A DNA stretch of 6,359 bases from Sphingomonadales bacterium UBA1936 (GCA_002336985.1 DDFE01000149.1:1-6359); one strand, 5' to 3'. Positions 1 to 6,006 are shown, numbered from the stretch's first letter. Program-made: numbers and translations. Notes: a model not told the origin generated them from the sequence alone.

Positions 1-629
1 TCATGCCAGATCGCATCGGCCTCGCCCAGCAGGCGCGCGGCGCGAAGCGTCAGGTCGTCGGGGTCGGTGGAGGTAAGGACGATCGTCTCGCGGCGTGGCG
101 GCGGCGTGGCGCTTTCCGACAGCCAGCCATCGACATCGTGCGCCTCGGCCAGCGGGTCGAGCGGGCCGCCCGCCGCGAAGCCTGCGTCCAGTGCATGGCG
201 ACGCGCGACCGCGTCCGGCCAGCGGTCACGCATCCTGTCCCGCACGGCTTCGAGCGCACTGGCCAACGGGCCGAGCGCCGCGGGGAGCAATGTTTCGAGG
301 CGCTGTCTCAGGGCCTTCGCAAGACCAGCCGATGCGCCGCCCGTGCCGACCGCGATGATGACCGGCGAACGGTTGATGATCGCGGGCAGGGTGAAGTCGC
401 ACAGGTCCGGCCGGTCGACGACGTTGACCAGCACGCCGCGCGCTTTCAGCCGCGCAGCCGCCGCCTCGTCACCATCCGCCACGATTGCCAGCGCCGCGCC
501 TGCATCCTCACCGACGATCCGCGCGCCTGCACGTTCGAGCAGGCGGCGCTTGGCATCCGCCGCCGGTCCCGTTCCGACCAGCACGACCGGGCGACCTTGC
601 AAGCGAACGAAAAGCGGCAAGCTGTGCAT
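1..629 (-). CDS. cysG: Siroheme synthase N-terminal region (precorrin-2 dehydrogenase / sirohydrochlorin ferrochelatase), partial at the left edge
   Basis: This part of the enzyme oxidises precorrin-2 with NAD+ and inserts Fe2+ to make siroheme, the cofactor of sulfite and nitrite reductases, in the cytoplasm. The start is ATG at 629; 209 residues are visible and the C-terminus lies beyond position 1. The opening MHSLPLFVRLQGRPVVLVG is typical of the family and is followed by the nucleotide-binding loop GTGPAADAK (19-27). NVVDRPDLCDF (69-79) matches the segment carrying the catalytic Asp of CysG, here probably D72. NRSPVIIAVGTGG (86-98) and LAKALRQRLETLLP (103-116) match the conserved core. 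The Rossmann part is about 30 residues shorter than in E. coli CysG. Residues 183-209 (IVLTSTDPDDLTLRAARLLG...) resemble the start of the uroporphyrinogen-III methyltransferase domain but lack its GxGPG loop. No clear Shine-Dalgarno precedes the start. The family assignment is firm; the state of the second domain is inferred. Confidence 0.92.
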   Translation of the reverse strand, partial: MHSLPLFVRLQGRPVVLVGTGPAADAKRRLLERAGARIVGEDAGAALAIVADGDEAAAARLKARGVLVNVVDRPDLCDFTLPAIINRSPVIIAVGTGGASAGLAKALRQRLETLLPAALGPLASALEAVRDRMRDRWPDAVARRHALDAGFAAGGPLDPLAEAHDVDGWLSESATPPPRRETIVLTSTDPDDLTLRAARLLGEADAIWH

Positions 630-676
630 CGCTGCATCGACTGGCGCGAAATGACGCCTGAGTCTATGGAAACGCC

Positions 677-979
677 ATGGGCCTGTGGCGTTTCCTGTTC
701 TTGTTCTCGCTGGCGTTCGGTTCGGTGCTGCCGCATTGCGCCAGCGCCATGCCCACGACACAGGCCGCGCAGCACCACGCCGGGATGGCGCACGATGAGC
801 AGCAGCCGTCGAAAACGCATGCCTCCGATGCCTGCGTCGGTTGCGCGACGCCGGTGCGACTGACGTTCCCGGCGCCCGCCACCGCGCTTGCGGCGACACC
901 GGCCTACCGGATGGACGGTTCCACGCTGACGACACGCGTAACCGCGCTCGATCCTCCGCCCCCCCGATCCATTGCCTGA
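677..979 (+). CDS. Small exported His/Met/Cys-containing protein, putative copper-associated
   Basis: This is a 100-residue protein with a clear Sec signal peptide: charged Arg5, a hydrophobic run to Leu18 and a probable cleavage after CASA (Ala24). The mature part opens with a metal-ligand-rich stretch: HH (33-34), Met37, His39, His48, then the CxxC motif DACVGC (Cys53, Cys56). The tail is Ala/Pro-rich and ends in a PPPP run (93-96). Small exported proteins of this build, similar in style to DUF2946-like proteins, often lie beside copper-resistance genes. I cannot name a family with certainty and no reaction can be assigned. A weak GGA (668-670) precedes the ATG. The next gene starts 39 nt downstream on the same strand and is also Met/His-rich, so the two probably form one transcript. 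The start lies 47 nt from the divergent cysG start. The gene is considered real because of its signal peptide and context; the metal role is inferred. Confidence 0.7.
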   Translation: MGLWRFLFLFSLAFGSVLPHCASAMPTTQAAQHHAGMAHDEQQPSKTHASDACVGCATPVRLTFPAPATALAATPAYRMDGSTLTTRVTALDPPPPRSIA

Positions 980-1005
980 CCCGACCGACATTTTCGTTTC
1001 GAGAC

Positions 1006-1009
1006 AGGA
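1006..1009 (+). promoter_or_regulatory. Ribosome binding site of the Met/His-rich barrel-type gene
   Basis: AGGA with a 9-nt spacer to ATG 1019. It supports this start over any internal Met codon in the Met-rich N-terminus. Confidence 0.6.
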
Positions 1010-1018
1010 TTACAGACA

Positions 1019-2341
1019 ATGACGACACGTATTTCCGTGGCCGCGCTGGGCGTGGCCGCGACCCTGACTGCATCGCCGGTGCTGGCCCAGATGCAGGAGC
1101 CCATGCAGGGCATGGACCACAGCCAGCACCAGATGCCTGCCCCTGCGCCGCAGGCAGACCCGCACGCAGGCCATGACATGACGGCGATAGACGGCATGGA
1201 CATGACCGACGATGCGGATGTCCCAGCGCCCGGTTCGGGCAGCAGCCGCCTGCCCGGCACGGAAGGGGCAATGCACGGCCTGCACCTGATGCCCGGCGAC
1301 TGGATGGTCATGCTCCATGGCTATGCGTGGGGCACATATAGCGACCAGGGCGGCCCACGCGGCGACAGCAAGGCGTTCGTCACCTCCATGGCGATGGCAG
1401 AGGCGTCGCGCGACCTTTCACCCGGGACGCGGCTGCAGCTTCGCACGATGCTGAGCCTCGACCCGCTGATGGGCGCGCGAGGTTACCCGAACCTGTTCGC
1501 GACGGGCGAGACAGCGGGCGGCATTCCGCTGGTCGACCGCCAGCATCCGCACGACCTGTTCATGGAATTGTCGGCACGGATCGACACCGATCTGGGCGGC
1601 GGGACGACCGCATTCCTGTATGGCGGACCGGTCGCGGAGCCGGCGCTTGGACCCTCGGCATTCATGCACCGCCGCTCGGCCAAGCTGAATCCCGAAGCGC
1701 CGATCACGCATCACTGGTTCGATTCGACGCACATCACCTATGGTGTCGTGACCGCGGGCCTTGCGGGCAAGCACTGGCAAGTCGAAGCCTCCGCATTCCG
1801 CGGGCGCGAGCCGGACGAGAGCCGCTGGGATATCGAAACGCCCAAGCTCGACAGCTGGAGCGTGCGCGCGACCTGGACCCCTTCGCCGAACTGGGCGGCG
1901 TCGCTGTCGCATGGGTTCCTGAAAGACGCCGAAGCGACGCATCCCGGCGAAAACGAAACCCGCACGATCGGCGCGGTCCATTATGCCGACAAGCGGCTCG
2001 CGGTGACGGCCGCCTATTCGCACAAGGTCCACGGCGGCGATGCGCACGGCGGGTTCCTGGCCGAGGCGAACTGGGACGTGACACCGCGCCACGCCGTGTT
2101 CGGCCGTGTCGAGGTTGCCGAGAACGAGGAACTCTTCTCGGCGCCCGATCCGCTGGCGGGGCGGAGCTTCACCGTGGCCAAGGCGACGCTGGGTTATGGC
2201 TACACCATCCCCATCGGCGCGTTCGGCCTGACGCTCGGCGGATCGGCGAGCCTCTATGCGAAGCCCGCCGCCCTCGATGCGGCCTACGGCCGTAACCCGA
2301 AGAGCTTCACGCTGTTCGCGAAGCTGGCGTTGGGGAACTAA
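1019..2341 (+). CDS. Exported probable outer-membrane beta-barrel protein with Met/His-rich N-terminus, putative copper-related
   Basis: The protein has 440 residues. It starts with a signal peptide with likely cleavage at VLA|Q (after residue 23). Residues 24-62 are rich in metal ligands, with repeated Met, His and Asp such as MQGMDHSQHQM (29-39), DPHAGHDM (47-54) and MDM (60-62). A Pro/Gly/Ser linker (about 69-80) leads to a long domain beginning MHGLHLMPGDWMVMLHGYAWG. The rest alternates polar and hydrophobic residues in short stretches ended by Gly, Asp or Asn turns, as expected of an outer-membrane barrel. His-rich spots recur within it (DRQHPHD, THHWFDSTH). I do not recognise a named family. 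Copper sequestration or export at the cell surface is inferred from the ligand-rich N-terminus and the neighbour. An AGGA Shine-Dalgarno (1006-1009) lies 9 nt before the ATG. The C-terminus ends ...AKLALGN rather than with the usual aromatic residue of barrel proteins, so the barrel assignment is not certain. Codon use matches the neighbours. Confidence 0.8.
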   Translation: MTTRISVAALGVAATLTASPVLAQMQEPMQGMDHSQHQMPAPAPQADPHAGHDMTAIDGMDMTDDADVPAPGSGSSRLPGTEGAMHGLHLMPGDWMVMLHGYAWGTYSDQGGPRGDSKAFVTSMAMAEASRDLSPGTRLQLRTMLSLDPLMGARGYPNLFATGETAGGIPLVDRQHPHDLFMELSARIDTDLGGGTTAFLYGGPVAEPALGPSAFMHRRSAKLNPEAPITHHWFDSTHITYGVVTAGLAGKHWQVEASAFRGREPDESRWDIETPKLDSWSVRATWTPSPNWAASLSHGFLKDAEATHPGENETRTIGAVHYADKRLAVTAAYSHKVHGGDAHGGFLAEANWDVTPRHAVFGRVEVAENEELFSAPDPLAGRSFTVAKATLGYGYTIPIGAFGLTLGGSASLYAKPAALDAAYGRNPKSFTLFAKLALGN

Positions 2342-2345
2342 ACGC

Positions 2346-2422
2346 CGTCATTGCGAGTGCAGCGAAGCAATCCATCTTACCGCGAGCAGCGCTGGATTGC
2401 TTCGCTATCGCTCGCAATGACG
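2346..2422. repeat. Palindromic intergenic repeat (REP-like), copy 1; likely bidirectional terminator
   Basis: The left arm 2346-2374 (starting CGTCATTGCGAG) and right arm 2393-2422 (ending CTCGCAATGACG) are inverted repeats of 29 and 30 nt. They pair over 14 and 12 bp, with a small mismatch/bulge between these blocks, around an 18-nt loop. The element starts 4 nt after the TAA of the upstream gene and ends 8 nt before the lysA stop codon, so it fills almost all of the gap between two convergent genes. It shares both arms and 13 of 18 loop positions with the copy at 5919-5994, in the same orientation. This GTCATTGCGAG...GAAGCAATCC type of repeat is widespread in bacterial chromosomes. A hairpin of this size between convergent genes probably ends or stabilises both transcripts; that role is inferred. 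Confidence 0.9.
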
Positions 2423-2430
2423 AATGGTGT

Positions 2431-3702
2431 TTACTTCAACCACTCAGGCACCCGTTCCGCGCCCATGATGGTCGCGGCGGGGATGCGGTCGGCGACGACG
2501 GCGAACTTGTCGCCGTCGACCAGTACCTCGGGCACCATGGCGCGGCTGTTATAGGTCGACGCCATGGTCGCCCCATAGGCACCGGCTGTGCGGAACACGG
2601 CAAGGTCGCCCTGCTTCACCACGCCGATCTCGCGCGCCATTGCGAAGGTATCGCCGCTTTCGCAGACGGGCCCCACGATGTTCGCGGTCATTTCCTCGTC
2701 GCCGTCAACGACGGGCTGGAAATGGTGATACGCATCATAAAGCGCAGGCCGCGCGAGGTCGTTCATCGCGGCATCGACGATGACGAACGGATGCACCGCG
2801 CCCGGCTTTACACGGATGACCTGCGTCAGCAGCACGCCCGCATTGCCACAGATCACGCGGCCGGGTTCGAACATCAGCTTGACGTTCCACCCCTTGGTCA
2901 CGCGCGCGACCATCGCGCCGTAATCATGGGGCGACGGCAGGATGTCGGCCGGGCGATACGGCACGCCCAGTCCGCCGCCCAGATCGACATGGGTGATGGT
3001 CTGCCCTGCGGCGCGGAGATCGGCGATCAGTTGTCCCACGCGCGCGAACGCCGCTTCCATCGGGGCCAAGTCGGCGATCAGGCTGCCGATGTGGAGCGCG
3101 ACACCGCGCAGGTCGAGGCCCGGCAGTTCGGCAAGCCGTGCGAAGATGGCGGGCGCGTCGGAAATCGCGACGCCGAACTTGTTTTCGGCCTTTCCAGTCG
3201 AAATCTTCGCATGCGTGCCCGCATCGACGTCAGGGTTCACGCGCAGCACGGCGGGTGCCACGGCATGGCGCGAGACCGCCAGCGCGGCCAGGTCGCGCCC
3301 TTCCTCTTCCGACTCGATGTTGAACTGGCCGATGCCGGTGTCGAGGCCATGGAGCATTTCGGCGTTCGTTTTGCCCACGCCCGAAAACACGACGCAGTCG
3401 GGCGTGATACCCGCGGCGAGCGCACGGTCGAGTTCGCCTGCGGACACGACATCCGCGCCCAGGCCCATGTTCGACAGCACTTTCAGCACGGCGAGGTTCG
3501 GATTGGCCTTCAGCGCGAAATGGACCTCCGCATGCCCAGCCTGCGCGACAGCATCGGTAAACACGCGTGCATGGCGTTCCAGCGTCGCACGCGAATAGAC
3601 ATAGACGGGCGTGCCGACTTCGGCGGCGATGCGCGCCAGCGGCACGTCCTCGCAATAGAGTTCACGGGCAGACTCGCTGCCGCGATATTCGAAATGGTCC
3701 AT
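2431..3702 (-). CDS. lysA: Diaminopimelate decarboxylase
   Basis: This PLP enzyme decarboxylates meso-diaminopimelate to L-lysine, the last step of lysine synthesis, in the cytoplasm. The 423 residues are a normal family length. The PLP-binding lysine is Lys65 in HFALKANPN. HIGS (204-207), the Gly-rich phosphate loop DLGGGLG (240-246), EPGR (279-282) and CESGD (347-351) complete the fold-type III barrel plus C-terminal domain. CESGD supplies the active-site cysteine from the partner subunit. The residue after HIGS is Leu; Gln or Gly is seen in relatives I can recall, and the position tolerates change. The gene starts 16 nt after the stop of the small lipoprotein gene on the same strand, with only a weak GAG upstream, which suggests co-transcription with argH. 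Its 3' end faces the plus-strand barrel-type gene across the palindromic repeat. The identification is secure. Confidence 0.97.
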   Translation of the reverse strand: MDHFEYRGSESARELYCEDVPLARIAAEVGTPVYVYSRATLERHARVFTDAVAQAGHAEVHFALKANPNLAVLKVLSNMGLGADVVSAGELDRALAAGITPDCVVFSGVGKTNAEMLHGLDTGIGQFNIESEEEGRDLAALAVSRHAVAPAVLRVNPDVDAGTHAKISTGKAENKFGVAISDAPAIFARLAELPGLDLRGVALHIGSLIADLAPMEAAFARVGQLIADLRAAGQTITHVDLGGGLGVPYRPADILPSPHDYGAMVARVTKGWNVKLMFEPGRVICGNAGVLLTQVIRVKPGAVHPFVIVDAAMNDLARPALYDAYHHFQPVVDGDEEMTANIVGPVCESGDTFAMAREIGVVKQGDLAVFRTAGAYGATMASTYNSRAMVPEVLVDGDKFAVVADRIPAATIMGAERVPEWLK

Positions 3703-3718
3703 GGTTTTACGCTCTGAA

Positions 3719-3955
3719 TTATTGGGGCGGCAGGTCGAAACGGTCGGGCTGGCGGACTTGCGAATCCTGCAGCAGTTCGTCGTTACGTTTCGGCCGTGCC
3801 TGGTCGGTCGGCGTCATGAGTTTCTCCGCATCGGGCGCGGATTTCGCCGCTTCCGCTTTCGGCGGCAGCGTTGCACCCGGCGCCGGACGGAGCGGGGCGG
3901 TTTTACCGCACGCTGCCAGCAGCAGCACCAGACCAAGGACCGTAATCCGTTTCAT
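3719..3955 (-). CDS. lptM: Small lipoprotein, probable LptM (YifL-type) LPS-transport accessory factor
   Basis: This is a 78-residue lipoprotein precursor. The lipobox LAAC is at residues 13-16, so Cys16 becomes the lipidated N-terminus. It is followed by GKTAPLRPAPG, which resembles the CGxxxPLxxP opening of the LptM/YifL family. LptM in E. coli binds the LptD-LptE translocon and helps its maturation. The rest is Pro/Ala/Lys/Asp-rich and probably disordered. Position +2 is Gly, not Asp, which fits sorting to the outer membrane. The start is 2 nt after the argH stop, with AAAGG in the end of argH 7 nt before the ATG, so it is translated from the argH mRNA. In many proteobacteria this small lipoprotein gene lies just before lysA or dapF, as here. 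The lipoprotein call is firm; the LptM function rests on the short motif and gene order. Confidence 0.78.
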   Translation of the reverse strand: MKRITVLGLVLLLAACGKTAPLRPAPGATLPPKAEAAKSAPDAEKLMTPTDQARPKRNDELLQDSQVRQPDRFDLPPQ

Positions 3956-3957
3956 CT

Positions 3958-5328
3958 CTATGCCTTTAGCGCCACGCGTGCGGCGGCGATCGCTTCCCTT
4001 ACGCGCGACGGTGCCGTTCCGCCAAGGCTTGTCCGGCTCGCGACCGAGGCATCGACGCTCAGCACACCGTAAACGCGGTCATCGATGCGCGTATCGATGG
4101 CGGCCAGCACGTCGAGCGGCAGTTCGGACAGGCGGCAATCGCGCTCCTCCGCCGCCTTGACCGCGCGGCCGGTGATATGATGCGCCTCGCGGAACGGCAC
4201 ATCGACCTCGCGCACCAGCCAGTCGGCAAGGTCGGTCGCGGTCGAGAACCCGGCCTCTGCCAGCCCACGCATCCGGTCGGTGCGGAAGGTGAGCGCCGAG
4301 ACCATCCCGCCCATCGCCGCGACGCACAGTTCCAGCAGGTCGGCGGCGAGGAACACCGGTTCCTTGTCGTCCTGCATGTCCTTTGAATAGGCGAGCGGCA
4401 GACCCTTCATGGTCACCATCAGCGCGGTGTGGCAGCCGAGGATGCGGCCGGCATGGCCACGCACCAGTTCGGCAGCGTCCGGGTTACGCTTCTGTGGCAT
4501 GATCGAACTGCCGGTCGACCATTGGTCGGGCAGCGTGATGAACCCAAAGGGCTGCGAGGCCCAGATCACGATCTCTTCCGCCATGCGCGACAGATGGATC
4601 GCGCAGGTCGCCGCTGCCGACAGGTAGTCGAGCGCGAAGTCGCGGTCGCTGACGCTGTCGAGCGAATTGGCGGTCGGCCCGTCGAAACCGAGCGCCGCCG
4701 CCGTTGCCACGCGGTCGATATTGAACCCCGTCCCTGCCAGCGCCGCGCTACCGAGCGGACAGCGGTTCATCCGCACCCGCGCGTCGGCGAACCGCGCCCG
4801 GTCGCGGGCGATCATCTCATACCAGGCCATCAGGTGATGGCCCAGCGTCACCGGCTGCGCGCTCTGCAAGTGTGTGAATCCCGGCATCACCGCATCGGCA
4901 TTTTCCTCGGCACGGTCGAGCAGCACCGCCTGGAACGCGGCCAGCCCAGCGTCGATCGAATCGACGGCATCGCGGACCCACAGGCGAAAATCCGTCGCGA
5001 CCTGGTCGTTACGGCTGCGCGCCGTGTGCAGGCGTCCTGCCACCGGCCCGACCAGTTCAGCGAGTTTCGTCTCGGTCGCCATATGGATGTCTTCGAGCGC
5101 AAGATCGTCGGGCAGGTTGCCGGCGCCATAATCCGCCGCGACCTTGTCCAGCCCGTCCGAGATCGTCGCGGCATCGGCTGCGCTCAATATGCCCTGCTTG
5201 CCCAGCATCGCGACATGCGCCTTGGACGCGGCGACATCCTGTCGCCACATCCGCTTGTCGAATGGCAGCGACGCATTTATCTCACGCATGACCGACGCCG
5301 GACCTTCGGCAAAGCGTCCGCCCCACAT
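3958..5328 (-). CDS. argH: Argininosuccinate lyase
   Basis: The enzyme cleaves argininosuccinate to arginine and fumarate, the last step of arginine synthesis, as a cytoplasmic homotetramer. The start is ATG 5328 (MWGGRFAEGP), giving 456 residues, nearly the length of E. coli ArgH (457). The frame stays open upstream to 5883, but that extension is the reverse complement of tlpA and has no family resemblance. Conserved blocks are HTARSRNDQ (101-109), FTHLQ (151-155, catalytic His153) and the fumarase/aspartase-superfamily signature GSSIMPQKRNPD (273-284), with the catalytic Ser probably Ser275. It is first in a tight operon with the lipoprotein gene (2 nt gap) and lysA. The only purine-rich site upstream is AAGGA (5342-5346), 13 nt from the ATG, which is longer than ideal. 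Its promoter must lie inside the 5' part of tlpA. The identification is secure. Confidence 0.97.
   Translation of the reverse strand: MWGGRFAEGPASVMREINASLPFDKRMWRQDVAASKAHVAMLGKQGILSAADAATISDGLDKVAADYGAGNLPDDLALEDIHMATETKLAELVGPVAGRLHTARSRNDQVATDFRLWVRDAVDSIDAGLAAFQAVLLDRAEENADAVMPGFTHLQSAQPVTLGHHLMAWYEMIARDRARFADARVRMNRCPLGSAALAGTGFNIDRVATAAALGFDGPTANSLDSVSDRDFALDYLSAAATCAIHLSRMAEEIVIWASQPFGFITLPDQWSTGSSIMPQKRNPDAAELVRGHAGRILGCHTALMVTMKGLPLAYSKDMQDDKEPVFLAADLLELCVAAMGGMVSALTFRTDRMRGLAEAGFSTATDLADWLVREVDVPFREAHHITGRAVKAAEERDCRLSELPLDVLAAIDTRIDDRVYGVLSVDASVASRTSLGGTAPSRVREAIAAARVALKA
5255..5283 (+). promoter_or_regulatory. Candidate promoter for tlpA inside argH
   Basis: TTGTCG (5255-5260) and TATCTC (5278-5283), 17 nt apart, lie about 60 nt before the tlpA start, within the 5' part of argH on the opposite strand. 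The match is only partial. It is listed because tlpA must have a promoter overlapping argH coding sequence; the exact position is a guess. Confidence 0.2.
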
Positions 5329-5334
5329 TGCATT

Positions 5335-5339
5335 GGAGG
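5335..5339 (+). promoter_or_regulatory. Strong ribosome binding site that fixes the TTG start of tlpA
   Basis: GGAGG is followed by a 5-nt spacer and TTG 5345. No in-frame ATG lies nearby downstream before the lipobox. The upstream ATG at 5144 would read through antisense argH. This site therefore decides the start. Confidence 0.8.
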
Positions 5340-5341
5340 TT

Positions 5342-5346
5342 TCCTT
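5342..5346 (-). promoter_or_regulatory. Probable argH Shine-Dalgarno overlapping the tlpA start codon
   Basis: AAGGA on the minus strand, 13 nt before ATG 5328. Its complement covers the first two bases of the tlpA TTG codon (5345-5347). The spacing is long for a ribosome binding site, so its strength is uncertain. Confidence 0.45.
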
Positions 5347-5914
5347 GCGCCCTGTTTCCGGCCCGCTGATCGCCTGTCTCCTGCCCATATTCCTGCTCGC
5401 CGGGTGCGATAAGCAAGAGTCCACCCCCGCACAACCCGAGGTGACGGCACCCAAGGCGGCCGAACCCGCGAGCAAGGTCGACACATCGCAGAAGGGTTCG
5501 AGCATTCCGACCGAAAGCTTTACCGGTCCTGATGGCAAGCCCGCCACGCTGGCGCGGTTCAAGGGCAAGCCGTTGCTGGTGAACCTGTGGGCGACCTGGT
5601 GCGCGCCGTGCGTGAAGGAAATGCCGTCGCTCGACCGGCTGGCGGCGCGCAGCAAGGGCAAGCTGCAGGTGCTGGTCGTCAACCAGGATTCGGAAAAGCA
5701 GGCGAGCGATCCCGTGCCCGAGTGGTGGACGAAGGCGAAGCTGGCGAACCTTGCATTGTACCGCGACGTGAAGAACGAGCTGGGCTTCGCGTTCGGCGGC
5801 GGCTTGCCGATGACGGTGCTGTACGATGCGCAGGGCAAGGAAGTGTGGCGCGTGAACGGCGGGTTCGACTGGGACGGGGCCAAGGCGAACGAGTTGTTGA
5901 AGGGGTATCTCTAA
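5345..5914 (+). CDS. tlpA: TlpA/ResA-type thioredoxin-fold lipoprotein (thiol-disulfide oxidoreductase)
   Basis: This is a 189-residue periplasm-facing thiol-disulfide oxidoreductase. It starts at TTG (read as Met), giving MRPVSGPLIACLLPIFLLAGC with lipobox LAGC and lipidated Cys21. Asp at +2 (Cys21-Asp22) is the classic signal for keeping a lipoprotein in the inner membrane. A Pro/Ala/Lys-rich linker (about 25-50) leads to the thioredoxin domain: PLLVNLWATWCAPC (76-89) with redox-active Cys86 and Cys89, and the cis-Pro loop GLPMT (153-157; Pro155). The family reduces or exchanges disulfides in exported partners, for example in cytochrome c maturation; the partner here is unknown. It is transcribed away from argH, with 16 nt between the start codons. 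The palindromic repeat begins 4 nt after its stop and may act as terminator. The family is secure; the TTG start is well supported by its ribosome binding site. Confidence 0.93.
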   Translation: MRPVSGPLIACLLPIFLLAGCDKQESTPAQPEVTAPKAAEPASKVDTSQKGSSIPTESFTGPDGKPATLARFKGKPLLVNLWATWCAPCVKEMPSLDRLAARSKGKLQVLVVNQDSEKQASDPVPEWWTKAKLANLALYRDVKNELGFAFGGGLPMTVLYDAQGKEVWRVNGGFDWDGAKANELLKGYL

Positions 5915-5918
5915 GTTC

Positions 5919-5994
5919 CGTCATTGCGAGCGCGGCGAAGCAATCCACCTCACCGCAAGCAATGCTGGATTGCTTCGCTGCGCTCGCAATGACG
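5919..5994. repeat. Palindromic intergenic repeat (REP-like), copy 2; likely terminator of tlpA
   Basis: Arms 5919-5947 and 5966-5994 are 29 nt each and pair at 28 of 29 positions (one C/T difference) around an 18-nt loop. The left arm differs from copy 1 (2346-2422) at two positions, and the loop matches at 13 of 18. As with copy 1, it begins exactly 4 nt after a plus-strand TAA. It is the more perfect of the two palindromes. A role as transcript end or mRNA stabiliser is inferred. Confidence 0.9.
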
Positions 5995-6006
5995 TGAGGA
6001 ATACGT

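Noticed and set aside
643..658. GGCG...CGCC pair in the cysG/exported-protein gap as a regulator site
   Set aside because: Arms of 4 nt are expected by chance at this GC content and do not resemble a known metal-regulator operator such as CueR's.
3..863. 286-codon plus-strand open frame at the left end
   Set aside because: Mostly the reverse complement of the siroheme synthase, then out of frame with the small exported protein; basic, low-complexity composition.
1418..2092. 224-codon minus-strand open frame inside the barrel-type gene
   Set aside because: Arg-rich shadow; the plus-strand frame has a signal peptide, ribosome binding site and sensible composition.
2722..3717. 331-codon plus-strand open frame opposite lysA
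   Set aside because: Antisense shadow of a secure gene in GC-rich DNA; composition is Arg/His/Gln-rich with no domain or ribosome binding site.
4429..5412. 327-codon plus-strand open frame opposite argH
   Set aside because: Shadow of argH; no recognisable motif and it overlaps the tlpA start in another frame.
5329..5883. Open upstream extension of argH giving a 641-residue protein
   Set aside because: It is the reverse complement of tlpA; MWGGRF at 5328 is the family start and gives the usual length.
2346..5994. The two repeats as ends of a composite mobile element carrying argH-lptM-lysA-tlpA
   Set aside because: The enclosed genes are core metabolism in normal order, there is no transposase, and such repeats occur as independent copies across chromosomes.
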